Positions 46,242-54,761 of a stretch of DNA of 60,348 nt are shown piece by piece. Where the stretch lies: NCBI GenBank assembly GCA_016209735.1, contig JACQVN010000043.1, positions 1 through 60,348 on the forward strand, in the 5' to 3' direction. A program made the position numbers and the translations under genes. The notes below the pieces were generated by a model that saw only the letters and a list, made by a program, of their open reading frames with translations, was not told the origin of the DNA and ran no database searches. How positions within the stretch are numbered: the first letter of the stretch is position 1; each line of letters opens with the position of its first letter. This DNA is from Candidatus Methylomirabilota bacterium. Its GTDB lineage: Bacteria > Methylomirabilota > Methylomirabilia > Methylomirabilales > 2-02-FULL-66-22.

Positions 46242-47795
46242 ATGGGGAGGAAAGTACAGACGCTGCTCATCGCCATGGGGGCCAACGTCCTCCTGATTGT
46301 CACGAAGTTTCTCCTGGCCTCGCTCTCCGGGAGCCTGGCGCTGAAGGCCAGCGCCTGGCACTCCTTTGCCGACCTCTTCGTCTCGGCGATCGTGCTGGCG
46401 GGGCTCGTCGTGGCCGGACGGCGCGCCGGCACGCTGCCTGCCCGGGCGGCCCGCATCGAGCACGGGATGGCCCTCTTCGTGGCTGTCTTCATCTACTTCA
46501 TGGGCTACCGGATCTTCGTCGAGGTCACGGGCGGCCATGAACGCGACCTGACCAACGTTGGATGGGTGGCCCTGGGAGCGCTCCTCACCATCGCCGTCGC
46601 CTACTTCATGGGTCGCTACAAGACCTACGTCGGGCAGCAGGCCGGCTCCCCCAGCCTGGTGGCCGACGGGGTCCACTCCATGATGGACGTGTACAGTTCC
46701 AGCGTCGTGCTGGCGGGGCTCCTCGGGTACCTCATCGGCTTCCGCAGCCTGGACCGGGTGGCGGCGGTCGTGGTGGTCCTATTCATCTTCCACGCCGGGA
46801 CCCACATCTTCGGCGACGCGCTGGCGGGCCTCCGGGAAGAAGGAGGGGTCCGGCACCGTCTCTTCTGCACGCTCCGGCCCTCGCGCCGTCTGGCCGCCTG
46901 GGGGGGTATCGGCTTGGTCGCCGCTTACCTCCTCTCGGGCCTTTACATCGTCGGACCCGAGGAGAAGGGCGTGGTCCGCCGGTTCGGCCGGCGCATCGCC
47001 GTGGGCGTTCCGCCCGGGCTCCATTACCGCCTGCCCTGGCCCATCGAGACCGTCACGAAGATCCAGGTCGAATCCGTGCGGGCCCTCTCGCCGCCCGCGA
47101 TGGAGCTCTTAACCGGAGACGAGAACCTCGTCAGCCTCCGCGTCACGGCGCAGTACACCGTGAAGGACGTGGCCGGATACCTGTTCAACGTCGGGCCGCC
47201 GGAGGGACTCATCGCCGCCAATCTGGAGGCGGCGGTCCGGCAGACGGTGGGGGTGCGCGGCATCGACGATCTCTTGACCTCGGGCCGCGCGGACGTGGAG
47301 CGGGAAGCGCGGGCCCTGTTGCAGGCGGGCCTGGACCGACACGGGACTGGGGTGGACATCCAGACCGTCCGCCTGGTCAGCGTGGCCCCGCCCAAGGAGG
47401 TGGCCGACGCCTTCCTGGACGTGGCCTCGGCCCGCGAGGACCGGGCGACCTACATCAACGAGGCCGCTGCCTATGCCAACGAGATCATGCCCAAGGCCCG
47501 CGGGGAGGCCGCCAAGACCCTCCGGGAGGGGGAGGCCTACCGGGTTGAGAAGGTGAACGTGTCGCGGGGCGAGGCCACGCGCTTCCAGGAGAAGCTCCGT
47601 GAATACAGCCGGGCCCGCGCGGTGACCGAGACGCGCCTCTACCTCGAGACGGCGGAGCGGGTCCTGGCCCGGGTGAAGAAGTTCGTCGTGAGCCCGGAGA
47701 TCAAGGAGGACAGCCTGGACCTCTGGTTCCTCGGCGAGGGGACCTCGCCGGCGCAATTGCCCAAGTTCCCCCCGCTCGAAGGCAAGAAACCCTAG
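46242..47795 (+). CDS. CDF metal transporter fused to HflK-type SPFH domain
   Basis: 517 residues from ATG 46242 (AGGAGGGG upstream). Residues 1-200: six-helix cation diffusion facilitator with both metal-site motifs, H40-x3-D44 in TM2 and D142, H145-x3-D149 in TM5. Its usual cytosolic C-terminal domain is absent. From about residue 215 a membrane helix (LAAWGGIGLVAAYLLSGLYIVGP) opens an SPFH/band-7 domain (EEKGVVRRFGRRIAVGVPPGLHYRLPWPIETV, LTGDENLVSLRVTAQYTV, PPKEVADAFLDVASARED) very like the HflK at 48992. Predicted Zn/Fe efflux pump tethered to an HflKC-type ring. The stop TAG lies in a type B palindrome. Confidence 0.92.
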   Translation: MGRKVQTLLIAMGANVLLIVTKFLLASLSGSLALKASAWHSFADLFVSAIVLAGLVVAGRRAGTLPARAARIEHGMALFVAVFIYFMGYRIFVEVTGGHERDLTNVGWVALGALLTIAVAYFMGRYKTYVGQQAGSPSLVADGVHSMMDVYSSSVVLAGLLGYLIGFRSLDRVAAVVVVLFIFHAGTHIFGDALAGLREEGGVRHRLFCTLRPSRRLAAWGGIGLVAAYLLSGLYIVGPEEKGVVRRFGRRIAVGVPPGLHYRLPWPIETVTKIQVESVRALSPPAMELLTGDENLVSLRVTAQYTVKDVAGYLFNVGPPEGLIAANLEAAVRQTVGVRGIDDLLTSGRADVEREARALLQAGLDRHGTGVDIQTVRLVSVAPPKEVADAFLDVASAREDRATYINEAAAYANEIMPKARGEAAKTLREGEAYRVEKVNVSRGEATRFQEKLREYSRARAVTETRLYLETAERVLARVKKFVVSPEIKEDSLDLWFLGEGTSPAQLPKFPPLEGKKP

Positions 47796-47836
47796 CCCGC
47801 ATTCTTCGCGAAAACGACTCGCGAATAATGCGGGCT
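47794..47836. repeat. REP-like palindrome, type B, copy 3
   Basis: AGCCCGCATTCTTCGCGAA / TCGCGAATAATGCGGGCT; overlaps the TAG stop of the CDF-SPFH gene. Paired with 47962-48002. Confidence 0.9.
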
Positions 47837-47961
47837 TAATGGATACCCTTATGCTCGGGCCCCAGGGACGGAATCGACGAGGGCCGGGGATCTTGACACA
47901 GCGTAGTGGACGTCCGGCCCCCTGGCCTCATCCCGTTATTGGGAAATGGGTCGTTCAAGTA

Positions 47962-48002
47962 AGCCCGGACTATTCACGGCTCTTTCGTGAATAATCCGGG
48001 CT
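47962..48002. repeat. REP-like palindrome, type A, copy 5
   Basis: Arms AGCCCGGACTATTCACGGC / TTCGTGAATAATCCGGGCT; ends 15 bp before the HflC start. The B/A pair has CCTAGCCCG / CGGGCTAGG outer ends. Confidence 0.95.
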
Positions 48003-48017
48003 AGGCAGGAGGCACCC

Positions 48018-48995
48018 ATGAAACGGCAAAGCATTGTCCTGCTCCTCGCAGCCGGCGTCCTGATCATCGCGGCCAACCTGGTCTTCTTCACGGTGGACGA
48101 GACGGAGTTTGCGGTGGTGACCCAGTTCGGCGAACCCATCCGAGCCATCACCGCGCCGGGCCTCCGCTGGAAATGGCCCGAACCGATCCAGGGCGTCCAG
48201 TTCTTCAACAACCGGCTCCTGATCTACAACTCGGACAAGATCGAGTTCCTGACCAGCGACAAGAAGAACATCGTCGTCGAGAACTACGTGGCCTGGCGGA
48301 TCGCCGACCCGATCCTCTACCTCAAGAGTCTCCGGGAACAAAGCCGCGCCGAGACCCGCCTGGCGGACGTGGTGGCCTCGGAGCTGGGAACGGCCTTGGG
48401 GCGCCAGGAGCTTTCAACGCTGGTCACGACGGAGCCGGGCGGCATGCGCCTCCCCCAGATTCTGGAGGAGGTCGCCCGGCTGAGCGACGCCCAGACCCAG
48501 AAGTACGGCATGCGCGTCGTGGATCTCCGCCTGAAGCTCCTGAACTTTCCGGAGAAGAACAAGGTCAGCGTCTTCAGCCGGATGAAGTCGGAACGGGAAC
48601 GGCAGGCGCGGAAGTACCGGTCCGAGGGGGCCGAAGAGGCGGCGAAGATCCGGGCCGAGGCGGAGCGGGAGCAGAAGGTGATCCTCTCCGAGGCCTACAT
48701 GAAGGCGGAGAAGCTGAAAGGGGAGGGGGACGCCCAGGCCATCAAGATCTATGCCGACGCGTACGGGCAGGATCCTCGTTTCTACAAGTTTCTCCGGACC
48801 CTGGAATCCTATCAGAAGTTCATGGACGAGAAGACGACGCTGGTCCTCCCCGCCACCTCGGATCTGCTCAAGTACCTCAACGAAGGCCAGGCGCCGTCCG
48901 GGGCCCTCGCGGCGCCGCGACCGGCCGCCGCTCCCCCCGCGACGGGAGAGCCCGGACACCCGAAGACGGGGCCGGGCCAGGAGGCAAGGCGATGA
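48018..48995 (+). CDS. hflC: HflC-like SPFH protein
   Basis: 325 residues: N-terminal membrane helix (IVLLLAAGVLIIAANLVFFTV), SPFH domain with the HflC pattern TEFAVVTQFGEPIRAITAPGLRWKWPEPIQGV, then a coiled-coil (ERERQARKYRSEGAEEAAKIRAEAEREQKVIL) and AYGQDPRFYKFLRTLESY, the HflC C-terminal motif. A Pro/Ala-rich tail is added. In other bacteria HflK and HflC form a cage around the FtsH protease. Stop overlaps the next start (ATGA). Confidence 0.93.
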   Translation: MKRQSIVLLLAAGVLIIAANLVFFTVDETEFAVVTQFGEPIRAITAPGLRWKWPEPIQGVQFFNNRLLIYNSDKIEFLTSDKKNIVVENYVAWRIADPILYLKSLREQSRAETRLADVVASELGTALGRQELSTLVTTEPGGMRLPQILEEVARLSDAQTQKYGMRVVDLRLKLLNFPEKNKVSVFSRMKSERERQARKYRSEGAEEAAKIRAEAEREQKVILSEAYMKAEKLKGEGDAQAIKIYADAYGQDPRFYKFLRTLESYQKFMDEKTTLVLPATSDLLKYLNEGQAPSGALAAPRPAAAPPATGEPGHPKTGPGQEARR

Positions 48996-50113
48996 GCGAC
49001 GAGTTGCGGCAGGAGCAGGGGGCCTCGGATGTACGGGCCCCAGGCCGCCTGGCGGCCATCCGGCGCATCCTGGGGGCGGTGCTGCAGAGCATTGCGAGCC
49101 GGATTGCAGATGCTCTCCGGCGGCTGCTGGCGGGCCCCGGGGCGTCGGCTGCCCAGGACATCCGGGCGGCCTTCGGGCACCTGTTCCGATACCCCCATCT
49201 GGGGAAGATGGCTCTGACGGCCCTGGTGGCTCTCTACCTCCTCTCCGGTGTGTACATCGTGAATCCGGGTGAGGAGGCGGTGGTCCGCCGCTTCGGGCGC
49301 GTCATCCAACCTCGGGTGGGCGAGGGGCTGCACTACCGGTTCCCCTGGCCTGTGGAGCGGACGGAGAAAGTGAACGTCTCGGAAATCCGCCGTGAGGGCA
49401 TCGGCGTCAGGCCGCCGGAGCACGGCCTGGCGCTCCACCCGCCCGAGGAGGTGCAGATCCTGACCGGGGACGAGAACATTGTCGATCTCAAGGTGATCGT
49501 CCAGTACCGGGTAAAGGACCCCGCGGACTTCCTCTTGCGGGTGGACTATGACGCCAACCCGCTGATCCGGAACGCCATCAAGCATGCCCTCACGGCCGTG
49601 GGGGCGGCGGCGCGGGTGGACGACCTGCTGACGGTGGGCCGCACGGAACTCCAGCGGCTTGTGCAGGCTGCGGGACAGCGGACGCTGGACGAGTATCGGA
49701 GCGGCGTCCAGCTCGTAAACATCACGTTGCAGGAGGTGATCCCGCCGAAGGAGGCGGCCGACGCCTTTCGGGACGTGGCCAGCGCCCGGGAGGAGCGCGC
49801 CAAGGCCATCAACGATGCGGAGGGGTATCGGAACAGCGTTGTCCCTGAGGCTCGCGGGAAAGCCGAGCGGATGCTGCGCGAAGGGGAGGGGTACCGGGCG
49901 GATGCCATCAACCGGGCCCGGGGCGACGCGGCCCGGTTCGCCAGCATTCTGGACGAGTACCGCCGGAGCGCCGGCGACAACGGGGCCGAGGTGACACTCT
50001 ACCGGTACTACGTCGAGGCCATGGAGAAAATCCTGCCCCGCGTCAAGAAGTACGTCGTGGACCCCAAGGGCCGGAACGAGCGGGTCAACATCCGGGTGGT
50101 GGAGCCGCGCTGA
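48992..50113 (+). CDS. hflK: HflK-like SPFH protein
   Basis: 373 residues from ATG 48992. Cytoplasmic N-terminus, membrane helix ALTALVALYLLSGVYIVNPG, then HflK SPFH domain (EEAVVRRFGRVIQPRVGEGLHYRFPWPVE, EVQILTGDENIVDLKVIVQYRVKD, QEVIPPKEAADAFRDVASAREERAKAINDAEGY), ending KKYVVDPKGRNERVNIRVVE. The Gly/Asn-rich cytoplasmic start of proteobacterial HflK is replaced by a helical one. It shares nearly all motifs with the SPFH half of the CDF fusion, suggesting duplication. The CDF-HflK, hflC, hflK order places three SPFH proteins in one transcript. Confidence 0.94.
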   Translation: MSDELRQEQGASDVRAPGRLAAIRRILGAVLQSIASRIADALRRLLAGPGASAAQDIRAAFGHLFRYPHLGKMALTALVALYLLSGVYIVNPGEEAVVRRFGRVIQPRVGEGLHYRFPWPVERTEKVNVSEIRREGIGVRPPEHGLALHPPEEVQILTGDENIVDLKVIVQYRVKDPADFLLRVDYDANPLIRNAIKHALTAVGAAARVDDLLTVGRTELQRLVQAAGQRTLDEYRSGVQLVNITLQEVIPPKEAADAFRDVASAREERAKAINDAEGYRNSVVPEARGKAERMLREGEGYRADAINRARGDAARFASILDEYRRSAGDNGAEVTLYRYYVEAMEKILPRVKKYVVDPKGRNERVNIRVVEPR

Positions 50114-50240
50114 GCTGATCCGAAGCGATCGAACCGCCAAGACGCCAGGAGCGCCAGGTTTTCCTGGGCTCAAGAACGTCATGCGCGTCGATACCGCAGG
50201 GGGCAAGTTGTCATGGGCAGTTTGCCCAGCCGCGCCGCAT

Positions 50241-50296
50241 GAAAATCCCCCTCGCCCCGGTCGCCGGCGGAGAGGGTCGGGGGTGAGGGGGATTTT
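50241..50296. repeat. GAAAATCCCCCTC hairpin before the cytochrome c gene
   Basis: Near-perfect 17-18-bp arms (GAAAATCCCCCTCGCCCC and GGGTGAGGGGGATTTTC) around about 20 nt, in the 198-bp gap after hflK. It may end the hflK transcript. The cytochrome c frame begins 16 bp after it. Confidence 0.75.
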
Positions 50297-50311
50297 CTGA
50301 GCAGCGACGTC

Positions 50312-50569
50312 GTGTTGACGGTCTCGGCCGAGGGCGGCCGGCGGGTCTACGAGACCCAAGGCTGCTCGGCGTGTCACGCCATCGCGGGACAGGGCGGGGC
50401 GGCCGGCCCGGATCTCTCCCGGGTGGGCCGGACGCGGGATGCCGCCTGGCTGGCCCGCTTCACGCGAGATCCGGAGGCGGTGAAGCCGGGCTCGGCCATG
50501 CCCCCATACAAGGAGCTGTCGGAAGCGGAGCTGCAAGCCATCGCGGCCTACCTGGGGTCGTTGCGGTGA
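50312..50569 (+). CDS. Monohaem cytochrome c domain without visible signal peptide
   Basis: 85 residues. Haem site CSACH at about 18-22 and axial Met in GSAMPPYKELS, ending ELQAIAAYLGSLR, the class I cytochrome c form. A c-type cytochrome must be exported, but the GTG start gives no hydrophobic signal, and the frame upstream runs into a hairpin repeat. Either the 5' end was replaced by the repeat or the true start is missed. It begins a set with a cupredoxin and CcdA-like protein. Confidence 0.75.
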   Translation: MLTVSAEGGRRVYETQGCSACHAIAGQGGAAGPDLSRVGRTRDAAWLARFTRDPEAVKPGSAMPPYKELSEAELQAIAAYLGSLR

Positions 50570-50579
50570 GGAGGTGTCC

Positions 50580-51032
50580 ATGCCCAGAGAAAGCAAGACC
50601 GAGCGGAGGCGCCGGACTCGGGCCACCCGCTCCCGAAAACGGCACTTGGTCTTCGGTGGGATCTCCATCGTGGTCCTCGGACTCGCCGGGTATCTGCTGT
50701 GGCGGGCCTTCGCCCCCGTCCCGGCCGTGGCGGCCGACGTCAAGGTCCAGACGACCATGGGGGGATTCCTGCCCGAAGTCATCCAGGCAAAGGTCGGCCA
50801 GCCCATCAGGATCCTGCTGGTCAACCGCGACACGCGCTTCCACACCGACGGGGGCGGCTGGCACCAGTTCGCCATCGACGAGCTGGGGGTCAGCGCCAAA
50901 GTGGGTCCGGAGACCACCCAGCTCGTCACGCTGACCCCGACGCGCCAGGGGACGTACGAGTTCTACTGTGACGTGTGCTGCGGCGGGAAGGAGGATCCCT
51001 CGATGCGAGGGAAGCTCGAGGTCTCGGCGTGA
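50580..51032 (+). CDS. Membrane-anchored cupredoxin-like protein
   Basis: 150 residues from ATG 50580 (GAGGAGGT upstream). Basic N-terminus, membrane anchor (LVFGGISIVVLGLAGYLLWRAF), then a cupredoxin fold ending in the copper loop YCDVCCGGKEDPSMRGKLEV. Two Cys at CuA-like spacing (C-x3-C) and a downstream Met are present, with an earlier His in GGWHQF, but the His expected inside the CuA loop is replaced. So it resembles COX2/nitrous-oxide-reductase-type domains with an altered site. Stop overlaps the next start (GTGA). Confidence 0.85.
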   Translation: MPRESKTERRRRTRATRSRKRHLVFGGISIVVLGLAGYLLWRAFAPVPAVAADVKVQTTMGGFLPEVIQAKVGQPIRILLVNRDTRFHTDGGGWHQFAIDELGVSAKVGPETTQLVTLTPTRQGTYEFYCDVCCGGKEDPSMRGKLEVSA

Positions 51033-51862
51033 TCGTGCTCCGGCAGCCGGCCGTGCGGGCGGCCGCCGTGGTCCTGGCCCTCCTAGCTGGGCTGGGCCTC
51101 ACCGCCTACCTGGCCGGCGTGCCCGCGCGGTCCGGTCGCTTCGCGGGGAGCATGCTGGCCATGCCCGCCACGACCCTGCCCACGGTGGTGGCGGCCGCGC
51201 TGGTGGACTCCATCAACCCGTGCGCCTTCACCCTGCTCTTGATCTTCATTGCCAGCGTCACCGCCTTTTACCAGACTGTCCAGGGAAAATCGTTGCAGGA
51301 GACGCGCTCTGTCCTGTACCGCTACGGCGCGGTGTACATCGGCGCCATCTTCTTCACCTACCTCACCCTGGGTCTCGGGTTTCTGAAGGTCTCTGCCTTC
51401 TTCGCCGGCAATCATCTCGGCTCCCGGCTCGCGGCTCTCGTGGCTGTCCTCCTCGGCCTCTGGATGGTCAAGGACGCGCTGCTGCCGGAGGCCGGCCTGC
51501 GCCTCCAGGCGCCGAAGGCGATCGGGGGACTGGTGCAGCAGTTGGCCCGGAAGGCGAGTCTCCCGGGCATGGCGGCCCTGGGGGTCCTGGTAGGCCTGTG
51601 CACGGTTCCCTGCAGCGGGGCCGTGTACCTCTCGGTCCTGGCCATGCTCTCCCTCCAGGAAACCTTCGCGCGGGCCCTCGCCTATCTGGTCCTCTACAAC
51701 GCTCTCTTCGTCCTGCCCCTGGGCGTGATCCTGGTGGCCGCCTCGGCCCGCCCGACACTGAATAGTCTGGCGCGCTGGAACCTCTATCACCGGGAGGGGG
51801 TACGGCTGGGAATGGGGCTCGGCGTCTGCGCCCTCGGGCTCCTCATCCTGGCCACCGTGTGA
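51029..51862 (+). CDS. CcdA-like thiol-disulfide transporter
   Basis: About 277 residues from GTG 51029, which overlaps the stop of the cupredoxin gene. First helix is followed by the DsbD/CcdA core with Cys in DSINPCAFTLLLIFIAS and GLCTVPCSGAVYLSVLAM, six membrane helices in total, in an inverted repeat. Carries reducing power from cytosolic thioredoxin to periplasmic partners; the cupredoxin and cytochrome c before it are the probable clients. Confidence 0.9.
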   Translation: MIVLRQPAVRAAAVVLALLAGLGLTAYLAGVPARSGRFAGSMLAMPATTLPTVVAAALVDSINPCAFTLLLIFIASVTAFYQTVQGKSLQETRSVLYRYGAVYIGAIFFTYLTLGLGFLKVSAFFAGNHLGSRLAALVAVLLGLWMVKDALLPEAGLRLQAPKAIGGLVQQLARKASLPGMAALGVLVGLCTVPCSGAVYLSVLAMLSLQETFARALAYLVLYNALFVLPLGVILVAASARPTLNSLARWNLYHREGVRLGMGLGVCALGLLILATV

Positions 51863-51880
51863 CAACCGGCGGCGGAGACC

Positions 51881-53497
51881 TTGGGCTTCGTGAAACTTCC
51901 GCAGAAATGGCCAGCGCCCCTGGGTCGAGATGCAGCGCTGGTTGGTCTCTCAGCGGTGCCCATCGCCCTGGCCTTCCCGACATTCAATCTTTCCTGGCTG
52001 GCCTTTGTCGGCCTGGTGCCGCTCTTGTGGGCGACGCGCCGGGCCACCCCGCGGCGTGCGGCGTGGCTCGGGTGGCTTTCCGGAACGGTGTTCTTCACGA
52101 TCAATCTCTTCTGGCTGACCCACGCCATGACGGTGTACGGCCACATCCCCGGCTTCCTGGCCGTCGGGCTCCTCCTGCTTCTGGCGGTGTACCTGGGCGC
52201 CCACGTCGGCGCCTTCGCCCTGGGCTGGGCCTGGGTCGCGCCCCGCAGCCTGGCGGGGCAGATCCTTCTTCCTCCGACACTGTGGACGGCGCTGGAATAC
52301 GTGCGCACCTATGCTCTGACCGGCTTTCCTTGGGGGTTCCTTGCCTATACCCAGGCGGGCAATCTGCCGTTGATCCAGATGGCCGCCTGGACGGGCGTGT
52401 ACGGGGTCTCCTGGGTCCTGGTCCTGTCCAATGCCGTCGTGGCCGCGGCGCTCGACCGGGACATCCCGCTGGTCCGGCGGGCCCTGGCCCTGATTGCCGT
52501 GGCCGGGATCCTCGCCGGGCTCTCGGCCCTCGGCGCGGCTCGCCTGGACACCGCGGAGCGCGGCGAGCCCATCCGGGTCGTAGCCGTGCAGGGGAACGTG
52601 TCCCAGGACGTGAAATGGCTGCCCGAGGTGCGCGAGGAGGTGCTCCAGCGGTATGAGCGGCTCACCCTCAAGGCCGGTCAGGCGGGGGCCACGCTGATCG
52701 TGTGGCCGGAGACGGCGATCCCCTATCTCATCGGCGTGAACGCGCCTATACGGGCGCGCCTTGCGGCCCTGGCGCGGAAGACTGGAAGCCAACTGCTCGT
52801 GGGGAGTGTGGATGCGGAGTTGGCCTCACCCCCCCGCTACTTCAACAGCGCCTTCCACGTGGCGCCGGATCGTGGGATCGTGGCGAAGTACGACAAGATC
52901 CACCTGGTCCCTTTCGGCGAGTACATCCCCCTGCGGCCGCTCCTGGGCTTCGTGGATAAGCTCACCCAGGGCGCCATCGGCGACTTCCAGGCAGGGCGGG
53001 AGTACACCGTCTTCGATCTCGGCGGGGCGCGGTTCGGGGTAACGATCAGCTACGAGGTCTATTTCCCGGATCAGGTCCGGCGCTACTTCCAGGCGGGGGC
53101 CGACTTCCTGGTCAACATCACCAACGACGCCTGGTACGGGCGCACCGCGGCGCCCTACCAGCACGTCAACATGGTGGTCTTCCGCGCGGTGGAGAACAAC
53201 GCCTATCTGGTCCGGGCCGCCAACACCGGCATCTCGGCCGTGGTTGACTCCACGGGTCGCGTCCTGGCCGCCTCCGACCTTTTCCAAGAGGGAATCCTGG
53301 TCGAGACTATCAGAACCCGGCCCAAAGGTACCTTCTACACCCGCTACGGGGATGTCTTCGCCTGGAGCAGCCTCGGCTTTGTTCTCTTTGCTGTTTTCAT
53401 GAAAGGTACTCGAGGAATTTCAAGAACGTGGTTCCGCAATGTCAGGCCGCCAGGAGGGCCTGAGCAATGTTCATCCGAAGCATCTCTGCGGTCATGA
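51881..53497 (+). CDS. lnt: Apolipoprotein N-acyltransferase (nucleophile position Ser)
   Basis: 538 residues; six-helix membrane part (residues about 15-215), then a nitrilase-like domain. Catalytic Glu277 (VWPETAIP) and Lys339 (KYDKIHLVPFGEYIP) are in place. The third member of the triad, Cys in the usual ICYE motif, is Ser390 (TISYEVYFPD; codon AGC at 53048-53050). Spacing between triad positions matches E. coli Lnt (E267, K335, C387). TTG 51881 with GGAGA upstream was taken as start. The 3' end adds about 30 residues and overlaps the opposing acyl-CoA dehydrogenase gene by 56 bp. Confidence 0.92.
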   Translation: MGFVKLPQKWPAPLGRDAALVGLSAVPIALAFPTFNLSWLAFVGLVPLLWATRRATPRRAAWLGWLSGTVFFTINLFWLTHAMTVYGHIPGFLAVGLLLLLAVYLGAHVGAFALGWAWVAPRSLAGQILLPPTLWTALEYVRTYALTGFPWGFLAYTQAGNLPLIQMAAWTGVYGVSWVLVLSNAVVAAALDRDIPLVRRALALIAVAGILAGLSALGAARLDTAERGEPIRVVAVQGNVSQDVKWLPEVREEVLQRYERLTLKAGQAGATLIVWPETAIPYLIGVNAPIRARLAALARKTGSQLLVGSVDAELASPPRYFNSAFHVAPDRGIVAKYDKIHLVPFGEYIPLRPLLGFVDKLTQGAIGDFQAGREYTVFDLGGARFGVTISYEVYFPDQVRRYFQAGADFLVNITNDAWYGRTAAPYQHVNMVVFRAVENNAYLVRAANTGISAVVDSTGRVLAASDLFQEGILVETIRTRPKGTFYTRYGDVFAWSSLGFVLFAVFMKGTRGISRTWFRNVRPPGGPEQCSSEASLRS

Positions 53498-54584
53498 AAT
53501 GGAGCGTCAGGCCGCGGGCATCCCGGTAGCAGCGCTCGATCGGGAGCTCGCGGGTGTACCCGTGGCCGCCGTGGACCTGAAGGGCGCGGTCGGCCACTCG
53601 CACCGCCATGTCCGCGGCGACGAGCTTGGCGGTAAACGCCTGTGCGGCCGGTCCCGGGGCGTTGGGATCCCACCCACGGGCCGTCTCGTACAGCAGCGCC
53701 CTGGCGGAGGCGATGTCGGCCTGCATCTCCGCGACGAGGCCTTGCACCGCCTGGTGGGCTGCCAGGGGCTGGCCGGCAATGCTCCGCCTCCGGGCATGGC
53801 CGATGGACGCTTCGAAGGCGGCCTGGGCGATCCCCAACGAGGTGGCCGCCGCACCCAGCATGGCGAAGGCCGCGGTGGCTTTCGTCAACCGCAAGCCGTC
53901 GCCGGCTTTGCCGAGGAGGTTGTCGCGGGAAAGGCGGCAGTCCTGGAAAATCAGGTCTCGGCTGGCTATCCCGTTCAGCCCCATCCGGGGTCTTGGCGGT
54001 CCGGTGGAGAACCCCGCGGTGTCCTGCTCAACGAGTAGGAGCGAGAATTCCTTGGGTGCGCCAGGGTTCTCGGTGCGGGCGAGGACGACGAAGAGCCCTG
54101 CAGCCCCGCCGTTCGTCGTGAACATCTTCGAGCCGCTGAGAACAAATCCTTCGCCGTCAGGAACTGCCCGCGTCTCGATGGCGGCCGCCTGCACCCCAGC
54201 ATTCTCTTCGTGGATGGCAAAGGCACCCAGCACGGCCCCCGTGGCAAGTGCGGGGAGGTAGCGCTGTCGCTGCTCCTCAGTCCCACCCAGCAGGATGGCC
54301 TCGCAGGCCGCGGCGTGGGTAACCAGGGCAAAGCCCGTCGAGGCGCAGGCCTTGGCGAGTTCCTCAGTGGCCAGGACGAAGGCGAAAGTGCCCGCTCCTA
54401 CCCCGCCATACCGGGATGGGACACACAGGCCGAGGAAACCAGCCTGGGCCAGGTGGCCGATAGCCTCCTGCGGGAATAGGATACCTTGATCAATCTCGGC
54501 CGCCCGCGGGGCGAGGTGAGCCGCCGCCAATTGCCTGGCGGATGTGACAAGCAGTGTGTGCTCCTCGGACATGGAAGTGTTCAT
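53442..54584 (-). CDS. Acyl-CoA dehydrogenase
   Basis: 380 residues from ATG 54584, which has GGAGGT 5 bp upstream; the longer frame to 54674 would run over the peptide gene. Family marks in order: GFLGLCVPSRYGGVG, AFAIHEENAGVQ, the SGSKMFTTNGG flavin/substrate loop, MGLNGIASRDLIFQDC, QVHGGHGYTRELPIERCYRDARGL. Flavoprotein of beta-oxidation or related pathways. No other fatty-acid gene nearby, substrate unclear. Converges on lnt with a 56-bp overlap. Confidence 0.94.
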   Translation of the reverse strand: MNTSMSEEHTLLVTSARQLAAAHLAPRAAEIDQGILFPQEAIGHLAQAGFLGLCVPSRYGGVGAGTFAFVLATEELAKACASTGFALVTHAAACEAILLGGTEEQRQRYLPALATGAVLGAFAIHEENAGVQAAAIETRAVPDGEGFVLSGSKMFTTNGGAAGLFVVLARTENPGAPKEFSLLLVEQDTAGFSTGPPRPRMGLNGIASRDLIFQDCRLSRDNLLGKAGDGLRLTKATAAFAMLGAAATSLGIAQAAFEASIGHARRRSIAGQPLAAHQAVQGLVAEMQADIASARALLYETARGWDPNAPGPAAQAFTAKLVAADMAVRVADRALQVHGGHGYTRELPIERCYRDARGLTLHFMTAEMLRMNIAQALLAA

Positions 54585-54649
54585 GAGGACCTCCGCTGGG
54601 AGGCGAGGCCGGGCCCGGGGCCCGGCCTCCGCCACTTCCCACAATACCT

Positions 54650-54742
54650 TTACTTTTTGCTTGTCGGCAGGCACCCGCAGCCGCAGTTGGTGGTGCCCGA
54701 GGCCTTGGGTTTCTGGTTCTTCTTGTTAACCCGCTTGGCCAT
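54650..54742 (-). CDS. 30-residue Cys-rich peptide co-transcribed with MerR
   Basis: MAKRVNKKNQKPKASG... followed by NCGCGCLPTSKK: basic first half and a C-x-C-x-C cluster near the end. AAGGAGGTGACAGAA before the ATG is one of the best ribosome binding sites in the window, which argues that it is a real gene. It begins 19 bp after the merR stop, behind the MerR-type promoter. The CxCxC set suggests a metal-binding peptide (metallothionein-like); function is inferred only. Confidence 0.75.
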   Translation of the reverse strand: MAKRVNKKNQKPKASGTTNCGCGCLPTSKK

Positions 54743-54761
54743 TTCTGTCACCTCCTTCCGG

